Shown: one piece after another, positions 33,433 through 42,894 of the stretch | Layout of the letters: each line of letters begins with the position of its first letter | Numbering within the stretch: the first letter of the stretch is position 1 | Assembly (NCBI GenBank): GCA_017614715.1 | Contig: JAGABI010000059.1 | Coordinates: 1 to 57,437 of the forward strand | Direction: 5' to 3' | DNA length: 57,437 nucleotides | Origin: Bacteroidales bacterium | GTDB lineage: Bacteria > Bacteroidota > Bacteroidia > Bacteroidales > UBA932 | Made by a program: the position numbers and the translations under genes | Notes under the pieces: generated by a model | Database searches by the model: none | What the model was told of the DNA's origin: nothing | What the model saw: the letters and a program-made list of their open reading frames with translations, nothing else

Positions 33433-34617
33433 ATGGCATCATCAAGAGGTTTTCATTCAATATCGAATGCACAAAAACAGATATCGTACCTGTTCGTCTT
33501 CTTGATGATCATGTCGATGTTGCCTTGGCCTGTCTATTTCTTCCTTGGCGGCACAAAGCAGCTCATTCTCCAATTTGTCATATCCATGTTGGCTTATGCC
33601 ATGTCACCTGGTTCATTTAAGATGAGGGGCAGAAGCCGCAGTATAAGCTTCTTTTTTCTGCTGGCCGCTATTATGGGTACATATGGTACCTTCAATGCAT
33701 ACTTAGGTACTTTCATCAGATGTGTTCCATTTCTCTTTTTCATAGCCGCCTCTGATCAGATAAAAACAATAACTCTGAGTGCCTTCAATAAGGTGCTTTA
33801 TTGGATATTATCCATATCATTAGTCATGTGGGTCCTCAATCTCATTGGAGTTCCTTTCCCGCACCGCACATTGACAACAGAAAACAGTATTTACTATTTT
33901 GATAACTACTTTTTTTTCGTAAAGAATATTGGTATTTTTTCCATTTTCCCTCGTTTTCAGTCGGTATTCCTTGAACCCGGCTATTTGGGCTGCATATCTG
34001 TATTTATGATATTTCTCAATAAGTACAATTTCCGCAAATGGTATAATATCGTATATCTTGGCACTGTTATATTGTCTTTCTCACTTGCTGCATGGTTGCT
34101 GTTCTTTATAGGCTATATCCCATACATCAGTCAAAGAGGTCGTGGCAAGTGGGCATATTTGCTTCTTTTATTAGTGATTGTTGGGGCTTACTATTATTTT
34201 TCACACACTTCAGAAGTTGTGCAAGCCATGATTAATGAACGGTTGGTTTTTGAAAATGGAGAGATGGTAGGATACAATCGTTCTGGTGATGCTATTAAGG
34301 ATGTGTGGCGGTATAATTTCTGGAATACCGATAAGTGGATGTTTGGACTGCGCGAACGATATGATAACCTTTACGATTTCGGAGCTTCTGTTGACTTGGT
34401 TGCCTATATCATTCGTTATGGACTGTTTGCGGCGATCGCATACATTGTTTTCATGTTGACATGTCTCTCTGGCAATCGTTCATTTCGTGGAGTATGGTTT
34501 TTTATTATTTCGTTTGCCTTTGTATTTCGTGGCTATACCATAATGTTTTGGGATGCTTTTTTGATGATTTATCTGGCCGGTTTGCAATTGCTCCTTATAG
34601 AGAACAAGGATACATAG
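33433..34617 (+). CDS. Wzy-type O-antigen/capsule polymerase (first of two)
   Basis: This 394-residue protein has ten or so hydrophobic helices, a large loop around residues 255-310 (INERLVFENGEMVGYNRSGD), and little conserved sequence otherwise, as is usual for Wzy polymerases. The loop with charged and aromatic residues between helices is the typical substrate-handling region. It would join repeat units on the periplasmic side. It begins directly after the pyruvyl transferase stop. The family assignment is by topology and context. Confidence 0.78.
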   Translation: MASSRGFHSISNAQKQISYLFVFLMIMSMLPWPVYFFLGGTKQLILQFVISMLAYAMSPGSFKMRGRSRSISFFFLLAAIMGTYGTFNAYLGTFIRCVPFLFFIAASDQIKTITLSAFNKVLYWILSISLVMWVLNLIGVPFPHRTLTTENSIYYFDNYFFFVKNIGIFSIFPRFQSVFLEPGYLGCISVFMIFLNKYNFRKWYNIVYLGTVILSFSLAAWLLFFIGYIPYISQRGRGKWAYLLLLLVIVGAYYYFSHTSEVVQAMINERLVFENGEMVGYNRSGDAIKDVWRYNFWNTDKWMFGLRERYDNLYDFGASVDLVAYIIRYGLFAAIAYIVFMLTCLSGNRSFRGVWFFIISFAFVFRGYTIMFWDAFLMIYLAGLQLLLIENKDT

Positions 34618-34638
34618 CATTTTGAGTGTCAACAATAT

Positions 34639-35859
34639 ATGAAAATTCTGATAGTCAACTGGGTGTATGATTGGGGTAGCACGGGTTATATCGCGCGCGA
34701 TTTGCTTAGGGAGCTAACTAAGAGCAGGCACCAGGTTGTTGTTGCTACAGCTCAGAATAAAGGGAAGGATAACCCTGGTGTGTATGTATTTACGCGGCCG
34801 GCTGAGTGGAAATTCTATTGGCGTTTACATAGGTTAGGTTTTCCAAAATTCATGGGGAGTAAAGTCGCATCACGGCGTATTATCAAGTTAGTAAACAAAG
34901 AGAACCCTGATGTTGTCAATCTTCACTTATTACATGGTAATCGTTTAGACTTATATTACTTACTCCGTTGGCTAGGTACACATAATATCAAGACGGTTGT
35001 AACAAACCATGCTGAGCTTTATTATACCGGCAATTGTGGCCATGCATACGAATGTATGAATTGGGTGGATGGGCAATGCAAAGGATGTCAGAATGCAAAA
35101 AAAGCAACTGGCTCTTTTATTTTTGCTAATCCCCATCTGAACTGGAAACTGATGAAAAATGCTTTCAGTCATTTCAAGCCGGAGAATTTAATGTTTACGG
35201 CAGTGTCTCCGTGGGTGAAGGAGCGTTTTTGCCAGTCTCCAATTGTAAAGGGTTTTGACTGTGAGGTGGTTTTGAACGGTCTGGATACAGCGCAGTTTTA
35301 TCTACGTGAGGAATCGAAAGAGATAACAAACCGTATAGGAACTACGGATTTCCTGCTGCATGTGACAGCCAATTTCAATCCGGAATTGAAAGATGATGTT
35401 AAGGGTGCGTACTACCTTGTAAAGTTAGCTGAAGCGATGCCGGAACAAACGTTAGTTATTGTTGCAACGAGTATTAGTAATACCGGCAATCTCCCAGAAA
35501 ACGTAGTTCTATGGGGAAAAGCTAAAGACCAGAATGAATTGGCCGAGCTCTATTCTGCGGCCAGACTTACGGTGCTTGTATCCAGACGCGAAACATACTC
35601 TATGGTGGTCGCAGAATCGCTCAGCTGCGGAACACCAGTCGTGGGCTTCAAGGCTGGAGGACCTGAGACAATCGCCATACCCGATGCATCACTCTTTGTT
35701 GAGCAGCGTGATGTAGAAGGCCTGGCAAAAGCCATTAGGATGATGATGCAAAAGGACTTTGACCGCAAAGCGATTTCTGATGAAGCCCGTGAGAAATATA
35801 GTTCGGCGACGATGGCAAAAGGCTATCTCGAGGTTTACCAGGAAGTGTTGAATCGTTAA
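34639..35859 (+). CDS. Glycosyltransferase, family 4 type
   Basis: This 406-residue GT-B enzyme has an N-terminal Rossmann half (ILIVNWVYDWGSTGYIARDL) and a C-terminal donor half. The latter shows FLLHVTANFNPELKDDVKG, LYSAARLTVLVSRRETYSMV and SCGTPVVGFKAGGPETIA, the typical nucleotide-sugar binding segment. A Cys-rich insertion, GNCGHAYECMNWVDGQCKGC, around residue 131 occurs in a subgroup of capsule glycosyltransferases and may bind metal. Donor and linkage cannot be told. Confidence 0.9.
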   Translation: MKILIVNWVYDWGSTGYIARDLLRELTKSRHQVVVATAQNKGKDNPGVYVFTRPAEWKFYWRLHRLGFPKFMGSKVASRRIIKLVNKENPDVVNLHLLHGNRLDLYYLLRWLGTHNIKTVVTNHAELYYTGNCGHAYECMNWVDGQCKGCQNAKKATGSFIFANPHLNWKLMKNAFSHFKPENLMFTAVSPWVKERFCQSPIVKGFDCEVVLNGLDTAQFYLREESKEITNRIGTTDFLLHVTANFNPELKDDVKGAYYLVKLAEAMPEQTLVIVATSISNTGNLPENVVLWGKAKDQNELAELYSAARLTVLVSRRETYSMVVAESLSCGTPVVGFKAGGPETIAIPDASLFVEQRDVEGLAKAIRMMMQKDFDRKAISDEAREKYSSATMAKGYLEVYQEVLNR

Positions 35860-35876
35860 TAATTCGTTCGTTTTAT

Positions 35877-37175
35877 ATGGAGGAATATCCTCTTTTTACT
35901 GTAATAATCCCTCAGAAGGACCGTGCGGAGTATTTGATTCATACATTACGTACGTGTATGATTCAGGATTATCCCAATTGTGAATTCATCGTTGCTGATG
36001 ATTGCAGTGAGGACAATTCCGTAGATGTTGTGCGTGAACTGCAAAAGAAAGATCCACGCATCAAACTCATTGCTCATGAGAAGCATGTGGGAATGCGTGA
36101 CAATTTTGAGAATGCTTTGACTGCAGTCCGCCCGGGTTATGTAATGGCCTTGGGAGGCGATGACGGGCTCACGCCCGGTTGCTTCTGGAAGATGCTTAAA
36201 CTGATTAGGGAGACGGGGCGGCAGCTTATCACCTGGCGTGCAGCCCATTTTGTGTATCCTGACAAGGAGGGTGGGAAAAACAAGTTTATCTTAAGCCGCA
36301 AGAAGCAGAATGGTTATAAGATTCTGAAATCAGAGGATTTTTTGAACAAGATTGCCCGCACCTTCTACTATATGATAGATGAATGCCCTATGTTTTACAT
36401 AAAGGGTGTGGTTTCTACAGAGTTAGTAAACAGGGTGAAGTCAAGAACAGCGGACGGATGTTTCTACTATTGCCCCACACCTGATGGCTTCTCTGGGGTT
36501 GTGCTATGCGGTGAGGTGGAAGACTATGTTTATACACAGGAACCATTGTCGATTACCGGTATGACATTTAAGTCCCAGGGGCATTCCTACAAGCGTACCG
36601 ATGCGGAGTCGAAGAAGGCAGCACAAGAATTTTTTAACGACAATATCCGGCGTACAATGCATAAAGAACTTGCATCGCAGCAATATTCGCCGCTGATAAC
36701 GCTGATGACTGCAGATTATCTGCTCACAGCACGCGATTTGCCAGGCTGGCCGGGCAAGTTCAAGATGTTCAAGTTTGATGACTTGATTAAAGCCACTTTC
36801 CAGATGCTTGTCAAGAACCCGTTCGACAATGAGGTGCTGGTACGTGAACTTAAGATATTACGGGAAATAGCCCGGCAGCACGATATGTTGGATTTGTTCA
36901 ATGATCTGTTGAAGAATACAAAGCGTAAAGTTGTGAGAACTGACGTTTTTGACGGTTTGGTGATTACGCCCAAATCTGTAATGTATGAAGGTGCGAGCCT
37001 GGGTATAGAGAATATATTTGATGCGGCTATTGCCACACCATTTGCTTTTCACCAGTACCAGAGAATCAGTTTCAAAGGGGCAATCCATGTTCTGAAGCGT
37101 ATGTTGCGTACCCTGAAAAATGGTTTTAACTACAAAGTGGAATACCTGCCAAGTATCAATGACGATGAAGAATGA
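35877..37175 (+). CDS. Glycosyltransferase, family 2 type
   Basis: This 432-residue enzyme has an N-terminal GT-A domain: FTVIIPQKDRAEYLIHTLRT, CEFIVADDCSEDNSVDVV and YVMALGGDDGLTPG, with the DxD-like metal site. The C-terminal 200 residues are less conserved. It is cytoplasmic and adds a sugar to the lipid-linked repeat unit. It lies 17 bases after the previous transferase. The end of the coding frame overlaps the next gene's start by 11 bases. Confidence 0.88.
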   Translation: MEEYPLFTVIIPQKDRAEYLIHTLRTCMIQDYPNCEFIVADDCSEDNSVDVVRELQKKDPRIKLIAHEKHVGMRDNFENALTAVRPGYVMALGGDDGLTPGCFWKMLKLIRETGRQLITWRAAHFVYPDKEGGKNKFILSRKKQNGYKILKSEDFLNKIARTFYYMIDECPMFYIKGVVSTELVNRVKSRTADGCFYYCPTPDGFSGVVLCGEVEDYVYTQEPLSITGMTFKSQGHSYKRTDAESKKAAQEFFNDNIRRTMHKELASQQYSPLITLMTADYLLTARDLPGWPGKFKMFKFDDLIKATFQMLVKNPFDNEVLVRELKILREIARQHDMLDLFNDLLKNTKRKVVRTDVFDGLVITPKSVMYEGASLGIENIFDAAIATPFAFHQYQRISFKGAIHVLKRMLRTLKNGFNYKVEYLPSINDDEE

Positions 37176-38286
37176 TATTGTATTCATTGCTTTACAATTA
37201 TCGCAACCTCGTTGTATCAAGAGAATCAAAGCGATCTATGATGCAGGATTTCAGATTAAGGTGTATGGGTTTGACAGTGGGTTATACAACGAAAGCCTGA
37301 AATCTTTGCCATTCCCTGTGGAAAGAATCATAAGGCGAGATAAGAATCAAGGTAAACTGAAAAAGATAGTCTCCTTTGTATATTCATTAAAGCAGATATT
37401 AAGGGATAATAAAGGAAGTAATCTATTCTACTTGTTTGGCTATGAAATCGCCAGCCTGGTTTATCTGCTTGGATGTAAACATTATATATACGAAGAAGCT
37501 GACGTTACAGCAGCCCGGTCGAAAAACGGTATTATACGAAACATAATGCTTGGGTTAGACCGGCGAATTATCAAACGCTCATATCGTACAGTCCTCACAT
37601 CGGGAGGATTTGTATCATACATTTTTCCTGAAGGTGCACCAAAGGAAAAGCTGATTATGCTGCCCAATAAGCTAAGTCCGTTCTTTGATGAACAGAAGAA
37701 ACATGAGGTAAGGTCTTCAGAGATTGATGTTAAACACATCAAATTTGGGTTCATAGGACTGATACGCTATCCAAATACAATTGTTCGTTTTGCACGTGTT
37801 ATTGGACGTGAGTTCCCTCAGCATGAGTTCCATTTTTGGGGAGAAGCAGAGAGAGAGGATTATATTGATGAAGAGATAAAGGGTTATGAGAATGTATTCA
37901 TACATGGCCGCTTCAAGAATCCTGACGATTTGTTGAGAATATATGAACAAACAGATATTTCTATAGTTTGTTATGATACAAATTCTGGAAATGTAAGAAT
38001 TGCGGAACCGAATAAAATCTATGAAAGCATATTCTTTGAAACACCTATTGTAGTGAGTTCTGGGACATTCTTGGCGGAACGTGTTCAAGAATATGGTATT
38101 GGATATGTTATTGATGCCAGTGGTGATAAATCGATTATTGACTTTGTGAGAAGAATCGATAGAGAAGACCTTTCTTCTAGAATAAAAACGATGAAAGCAA
38201 TTCCCTGGCAAGAAGTGGTGGATAACTCAAAGGAGCTTATTGATTCAGTAAAAGAATACATATATAAAGACTGCGTAGAATTATGA
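37165..38286 (+). CDS. Glycosyltransferase, GT-B fold
   Basis: This 373-residue protein starts at ATG 37165 (MKNDIVFIALQLSQPRCIKR); an earlier ATG at 37120 would lie inside the preceding gene and adds no conserved sequence. The C-terminal half has HIKFGFIGLIRYPNTIVRFA, DISIVCYDTNSGNVRIAEPN and KIYESIFFETPIVVSSGTFL, a donor-site pattern of GT4-like enzymes. It overlaps the upstream and downstream genes by a few bases, as expected in a tightly packed operon. Confidence 0.85.
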   Translation: MKNDIVFIALQLSQPRCIKRIKAIYDAGFQIKVYGFDSGLYNESLKSLPFPVERIIRRDKNQGKLKKIVSFVYSLKQILRDNKGSNLFYLFGYEIASLVYLLGCKHYIYEEADVTAARSKNGIIRNIMLGLDRRIIKRSYRTVLTSGGFVSYIFPEGAPKEKLIMLPNKLSPFFDEQKKHEVRSSEIDVKHIKFGFIGLIRYPNTIVRFARVIGREFPQHEFHFWGEAEREDYIDEEIKGYENVFIHGRFKNPDDLLRIYEQTDISIVCYDTNSGNVRIAEPNKIYESIFFETPIVVSSGTFLAERVQEYGIGYVIDASGDKSIIDFVRRIDREDLSSRIKTMKAIPWQEVVDNSKELIDSVKEYIYKDCVEL

Positions 38287-38729
38287 ATCTTTCACGTCTA
38301 CGTAAATTATTATTTTTACACATGGCTCATCTCCCAATGCCTGCAAGGGGGTGGCGCTCGATGGTCTACAAATGGGGGGGAGTACGTGTTGTTAATCCAA
38401 GGAAGACTTTCATTGGTGAAGGGGTCATTATAGATACAAACTATCCGGAAGACATCATTATAGAAGAGGGTGTTACGTTGACCACTAGATGCATTATAGT
38501 AACGCATTTTGTAGAAGTTGACGGCAATCAATGCCGTCATTACTCCCGAGGCAAGGTTGTTATCAAGAAAAGCGCATATATTGGTGCAAACACCGTGATT
38601 TGTAAACCAGTGACAATTGGTGAGGGAGCTATTGTGGGTGCCTCCTCGGTGGTAACAAAAGATATACCTCCATTTGAGATATGGGCTGGGAATCCCGCAC
38701 GGTTTATCAGAACAAGGGAAAAACAGTGA
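38283..38729 (+). CDS. Hexapeptide-repeat acyltransferase
   Basis: This 148-residue left-handed beta-helix enzyme is of the LacA/WbbJ type. It has hexapeptide turns (KTFIGEGVIIDTNYPEDIII; SAYIGANTVICKPVTIGEGA) and the closing IVGASSVVTKDIPPFEIWAG with NPARFI. The active His sits in VTHFVEVD. It likely O- or N-acetylates a sugar of the repeat unit using acetyl-CoA. Its TGA overlaps the GTG start of the next gene by 3 bases. Confidence 0.9.
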   Translation: MNLSRLRKLLFLHMAHLPMPARGWRSMVYKWGGVRVVNPRKTFIGEGVIIDTNYPEDIIIEEGVTLTTRCIIVTHFVEVDGNQCRHYSRGKVVIKKSAYIGANTVICKPVTIGEGAIVGASSVVTKDIPPFEIWAGNPARFIRTREKQ

Positions 38730-39940
38730 GTAACCAACGAGTAATCGACTCATTTGTAAAGCTAAATAACTACTGCGAGGCGGAGCACTATAAGGGTTGG
38801 GATCCGTACGACGGGCTGAATTCGAAGGTGTTCCGGGCGTTCCCGTTCTTTAAGAATCAGGCTGTATGCCGCCTGGCGGTGATCCAGGGCTTTAAACGTT
38901 GCCCGGTGAACTTGAGACGGATAGCGGCGGTGCCCAAGGAGCATAACGCTAAAGGTATTGGTCTGTTTCTGCAAGGGTATTGCAATCTGGTGAAGGTGGT
39001 AAGGAAAGAACCTACGCTGGCGGCTAGTATTGGCACGGAGGCGGAGTTGATGGGAAAGGTGAAGGAGGTGGCAGAGTTACTTATTTCGCTGCAATCCCGC
39101 GGGGATTACCACGGAGCATGCTGGGGGTACAACTTTGACTGGCAGGCACGGGGCGGGCTGTTTTTCCCGGCCCATACACCTACGGTGGTGGCGACGAACT
39201 ACTGCGCTACGGCTCTGATGGAAGCGTATGAGCTGACCGGAGAGAAACGTTATCTGGATGTGGCATTGTCCTCGGCTGAGTTTGTGATGCAGGACTTGCA
39301 CCGGTATGACACAGGTAACGGAGGTTTCCTGTTCTCTTATAGCAAATTGCCGGGGAACGATACGGTGTATAACGCTTCGCTGCTGGGTAGCCGTCTGTTG
39401 GCCTATTGCTATAAGTATACTGGCAGGCAGGAGTATTTAGAGGCGGCACGGGCGAGTGTGAGGGCGTGCGTGGACGGACAGGCGGAGGACGGTTCGTGGG
39501 TGTACGGGCTGCTGGATATCCAGAATTGGATTGACTCGTTCCATACGGGCTACAACCTGGACGCCCTGATTGCCTACGAGGAGCAGACAGGCGACCGCGA
39601 CTACCACGGGGCCATAGAGAAAGGCTTCCGCTTTTACGTGGAGCATTTCTTTGAGGCGGACGGCACCCCCAAGTATTACCACAACCGGATGTATCCCATC
39701 GACATTCATTGTCCTGGCCAGCTGATGGTGACGCTGGCACGGCTGCATAAGTTTAAGGAGTTTGAAGGGTTGGCAGAGAAGGTGATGGACTGGACCATCA
39801 AGAACATGCAAGACAAAAAGGGCTACTTCTATTATCAACTGAAGAAGGGTGTTAGCTCAAAAATCAGCTATATGCGCTGGAGCAATGCGTTTATGTTTTG
39901 TGCGATGACGTATTATCTTTTGAACACGGATAAGCTTTAA
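38726..39940 (+). CDS. Six-hairpin-type protein of capsule clusters
   Basis: This 404-residue protein starts at GTG 38726, within the GTGA overlap with the acetyltransferase stop. It has repeated helical hairpins of an alpha/alpha-barrel: HGACWGYNFDWQARGGLFFP, TNYCATALMEAYELTGEKRY, DGSWVYGLLDIQNWIDSFHT and GYNLDALIAYEEQTGD. Related genes in Bacteroidales capsule loci are often labelled delta-aminolevulinate dehydratase, which the sequence does not support. The fold is that of sugar epimerases, lyases and glycosidases, but no signal peptide is seen. The true function is unknown. Confidence 0.75.
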   Translation: MSNQRVIDSFVKLNNYCEAEHYKGWDPYDGLNSKVFRAFPFFKNQAVCRLAVIQGFKRCPVNLRRIAAVPKEHNAKGIGLFLQGYCNLVKVVRKEPTLAASIGTEAELMGKVKEVAELLISLQSRGDYHGACWGYNFDWQARGGLFFPAHTPTVVATNYCATALMEAYELTGEKRYLDVALSSAEFVMQDLHRYDTGNGGFLFSYSKLPGNDTVYNASLLGSRLLAYCYKYTGRQEYLEAARASVRACVDGQAEDGSWVYGLLDIQNWIDSFHTGYNLDALIAYEEQTGDRDYHGAIEKGFRFYVEHFFEADGTPKYYHNRMYPIDIHCPGQLMVTLARLHKFKEFEGLAEKVMDWTIKNMQDKKGYFYYQLKKGVSSKISYMRWSNAFMFCAMTYYLLNTDKL

Positions 39941-39946
39941 TTTTTG

Positions 39947-40660
39947 ATGGACGGAACGCGCCGAGTGACATTCAAGAACGGGGTGAAGTGTTATGCTTTT
40001 AGATCGTTCGATGATATTATAGATTACGTGTCGGGCAGGAAGGGTATATTGGTGGCCATCAATGCGGAGAAGATCTTGAATGCGACCGATCAGATGCGGG
40101 AGATTATCAACCGCAACATCGGGTATAGCGATGGGGTGGGAGCTGTGATGGCATTGAAGGGACACGGTTGCGCGGATGCAGTGAAGATTGCGGGCTGCGA
40201 GCTGTGGTTGAAGATAGTGGATAAGTTGTATCCTCAGGGGAAGACGTTCTACCTGGTGGGGGCTAAGCAGGAGGTGATTGACGAGACGGTGGCTCAACTG
40301 TGTAAAGATTTCCCAGGGGTGAAGATTGTTGGCTACAGGAACGGATATATCAAGACGGACGAGGAGAAACTGGCTCTTATTGAGGATATCGAGGCCAAGA
40401 AGCCCGACGTGGTGTTTGTGGCTATGGGCAGTCCTAAGCAGGAACTGCTGATGGAGGAGATGATTGAGCGCCACCCGGCCATATATCAGGGGTTGGGAGG
40501 CAGTTTTGACGTATATACGGGACATGTGGAAAGAGCTCCCAAGTGGTGGGTGGACCATAACCTGGAGTTTGCCTACAGGCTGCTTAAGCAGCCGGGCCGG
40601 ATTAAGCGGCAGGTGCATCTGGTGAAGTTTCTGGGTCTGGTTAAGTTGGGGAAGATATAG
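39947..40660 (+). CDS. WecG/TagA/CpsF-family glycosyltransferase (GT26)
   Basis: This 237-residue protein has the GT26 marks NRNIGYSDGVGAVMALKGHG with the key Asp, KTFYLVGAKQEVIDE, VVFVAMGSPKQELLMEEMIE and GGSFDVYTGHVERAPKWW, then a basic C-terminal tail that attaches to the membrane. Members transfer ManNAc or ManNAcA to GlcNAc-PP-undecaprenol. This matches the wecB and wecC genes found downstream, so ManNAcA is the likely donor sugar. It would act early in repeat-unit assembly. The start at ATG 39947 is preferred to the TTG just before it. Confidence 0.9.
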   Translation: MDGTRRVTFKNGVKCYAFRSFDDIIDYVSGRKGILVAINAEKILNATDQMREIINRNIGYSDGVGAVMALKGHGCADAVKIAGCELWLKIVDKLYPQGKTFYLVGAKQEVIDETVAQLCKDFPGVKIVGYRNGYIKTDEEKLALIEDIEAKKPDVVFVAMGSPKQELLMEEMIERHPAIYQGLGGSFDVYTGHVERAPKWWVDHNLEFAYRLLKQPGRIKRQVHLVKFLGLVKLGKI

Positions 40661-40676
40661 GATAAAAATACCGATA

Positions 40677-41720
40677 ATGGGCTTATTCTTTGAACTGCTT
40701 CAGGTTGCTTTAGGTACAAGGGAGAAACTGTCCCTTGTGCCTGATGTGCGTGAGTGGAAGTTACTGTATGAGGAGGCCGGGCGGCAGACCATTGTGGGTG
40801 TGCTGTTCGGAGGATTGGAGCAGTTGCCCGAGGAGCAGTTACCTCCGGTGCAGTTGAAACTGCAGTGGATAGGGATGGTGAAGAAGATAGAGGTGGGGTA
40901 TCGGCTGCATGTAAAGCGGTCGGGAGAGCTGGCTGTGGAGGTAAAGGATGCAGGGTTTGAGAGCAGTGTGCTTAAGGGGGTGGCGATGGCGAGGTACTAT
41001 CCAAAGCCGGAGCGGAGACAGTGCGGAGATATTGATTTGTGGATATCCGGCTGCAGGAAGGATGTTATGAAGTGGCTGCGCTCGCGATATGAGACCGGGC
41101 ATTGTGTGTGGCACAACGTTGGGGTGGAGTTCTTTAAGGATGTGCCTGTGGAGGTGCATTTCCATCCCGGATGGCTGTATCAGCCATGGCACAACAGAAG
41201 GTTGCAGCGATGGTTTGACGGGTATGCATCTTCAATTACCTCAGCAGCCACTTGTGATGGGCAACTGGAGTATAATGTAATGCCGGTGGAGTTTGATGTT
41301 GTGTATTCACTGGTACATTCTTATCGGCATCTGATAGCCGGCGGCATAGGGCTGAGGCATGTGGTGGATTATTTCTATGTGCTGAAGACGGCACGGCTTA
41401 AAGGTTTGCAAATTGATACCATCAATAATGATTTCAAGCGGTTTGGATTGTTGAAGTTTGCATCGGCCATGATGTGGGTGCAGCAGAAGGTGTGCGGGAT
41501 GCCGCGTGAGGAACTGCTTTGTGAACCGGATGAGAAGGAGGGACGGTTTTTGCTGAACGAAATCAGGCGGGGAGGCAACTTTGGCCATTACAGCCAAGAG
41601 AGGAGTGAGCGGGGAAAGATGGCGCAATTGATTGCCATGCTGCCGCACTATCCGGGAGAGGTGTTGTGGGTGCTTCCTTGGAAGTGTTGGCATTTGGGTT
41701 GGAGGGTATTGAACAGGTAA
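40677..41720 (+). CDS. Nucleotidyltransferase-fold protein (NTP_transf_5 type)
   Basis: This 347-residue protein has the pattern SSVLKGVAMARYYPKPERRQ followed by CGDIDLWI, the typical G-x-D-x-D metal site of the family. It then has VPVEVHFHPGWLY and a C-terminal helical part with HSYRHLIAGGIGLRHVVDYF. Such genes recur in capsule and lipopolysaccharide clusters of Bacteroidota. The transferred group and target are unknown. It ends exactly one base before the wecB ATG. Confidence 0.85.
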   Translation: MGLFFELLQVALGTREKLSLVPDVREWKLLYEEAGRQTIVGVLFGGLEQLPEEQLPPVQLKLQWIGMVKKIEVGYRLHVKRSGELAVEVKDAGFESSVLKGVAMARYYPKPERRQCGDIDLWISGCRKDVMKWLRSRYETGHCVWHNVGVEFFKDVPVEVHFHPGWLYQPWHNRRLQRWFDGYASSITSAATCDGQLEYNVMPVEFDVVYSLVHSYRHLIAGGIGLRHVVDYFYVLKTARLKGLQIDTINNDFKRFGLLKFASAMMWVQQKVCGMPREELLCEPDEKEGRFLLNEIRRGGNFGHYSQERSERGKMAQLIAMLPHYPGEVLWVLPWKCWHLGWRVLNR

Positions 41721-42881
41721 ATGAAAGATGCAATGAAAAAGATAATGATAGTGTTCGGGACCCGGCCGGAGGCAATTAAGATGTGTCCGCTGGTAAAGGA
41801 GTTCCAGAAGCATCCTGAGGAGTTTGAGACTATTGTGTGCGTCACCGGGCAGCACAGGGAAATGTTGGATCAGGTTCTGCGCATCTTTGAGGTGGAACCC
41901 GACTATGATTTGAATATCATGAAGCAGGGGCAGGATCTGTATGACGTGACGGCTCGCGTGCTCACCGGGATGCGGGATGTATTCAAAGTGTGCAAGCCCG
42001 ATGTGGTGCTGGTGCACGGCGATACAACAACATCCACAGCTGCCGCGTTGGCGGCGTTTTACCAGCAGATTCCTGTGGGTCATGTAGAAGCGGGCTTGCG
42101 CACGCATAACATATACAGCCCTTGGCCGGAGGAGATTAACCGCCAGATTACGAGCCGTATTTCAACTTACAACTTTGCTCCGACTCCGTTGGGCGAGAAG
42201 AATCTGCAGGAAGAAAAGGCACATGGACAAATTTTTGTCACGGGCAATACTGTAATTGATGCGCTGCACATGGTGGTGGATAAACTCAAGAACAATCCGC
42301 AGCTCGCGGCAGCGCAGTGCAGGGCTTTGGCCTATGCCGGTTATGATGTGTCGCGTCTCTCTTGCGGGAAGCGGCTGGTGCTCATCACCGGCCATCGCCG
42401 AGAAAACTTTGGGGAAGGCTTCATCAGCATGGTGACGGCAATGAAGGACCTCTCCGAGAAATATCCGGATATCGATTTTGTGTATCCGATGCACTTGAAT
42501 CCTAATGTGCGCAAGCACATCCATGAGGTGTTTGGCGATGACCTGACGGTCTGTGATAATTTCTTCTTTATCGAGCCGCTTCAGTATCTGGAGTTTGTAT
42601 ATTTGATGGAGAAGAGCACGGTTGTGTTGACAGACTCCGGTGGCATCCAGGAGGAAGCTCCCGGCCTGGGCAAGCCCGTGCTGGTGATGCGCAACACCAC
42701 CGAGCGGCCCGAAGCGCTGGATGCAGGAACCGTGAAGCTTGTAGGGACTGATCATGACCTGATTGTTTCTGAGGTGTCGCGGCTGCTGGAAAATAAGGTT
42801 TGTTACGATAAAATGTCCCAAGCAGTGAATCCTTATGGCGATGGCCTGGCATGTAGCAGAATTGTTAATGCATTGATATAG
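41721..42881 (+). CDS. wecB: UDP-N-acetylglucosamine 2-epimerase
   Basis: This 386-residue non-hydrolysing epimerase makes UDP-ManNAc from UDP-GlcNAc. It has VFGTRPEAIKMCPLVKEFQK at the N-terminus, VLVHGDTTTSTAAALAAFYQ, HVEAGLRTHNIYSPWPEEIN, LITGHRRENFG and the C-terminal TDSGGIQEEAPGLGKPVLVM with RNTTERPEALDAG. It is followed by the UDP-ManNAc dehydrogenase gene, and together they give UDP-ManNAcA. It starts immediately after the nucleotidyltransferase-fold gene. Confidence 0.96.
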   Translation: MKDAMKKIMIVFGTRPEAIKMCPLVKEFQKHPEEFETIVCVTGQHREMLDQVLRIFEVEPDYDLNIMKQGQDLYDVTARVLTGMRDVFKVCKPDVVLVHGDTTTSTAAALAAFYQQIPVGHVEAGLRTHNIYSPWPEEINRQITSRISTYNFAPTPLGEKNLQEEKAHGQIFVTGNTVIDALHMVVDKLKNNPQLAAAQCRALAYAGYDVSRLSCGKRLVLITGHRRENFGEGFISMVTAMKDLSEKYPDIDFVYPMHLNPNVRKHIHEVFGDDLTVCDNFFFIEPLQYLEFVYLMEKSTVVLTDSGGIQEEAPGLGKPVLVMRNTTERPEALDAGTVKLVGTDHDLIVSEVSRLLENKVCYDKMSQAVNPYGDGLACSRIVNALI

Positions 42882-42894
42882 AGTAGTATACAAA

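Noticed and set aside
37120-37164. Upstream start for the third glycosyltransferase
   Set aside because: Would lie within the preceding gene and adds no conserved residues; ATG 37165 fits the family start.
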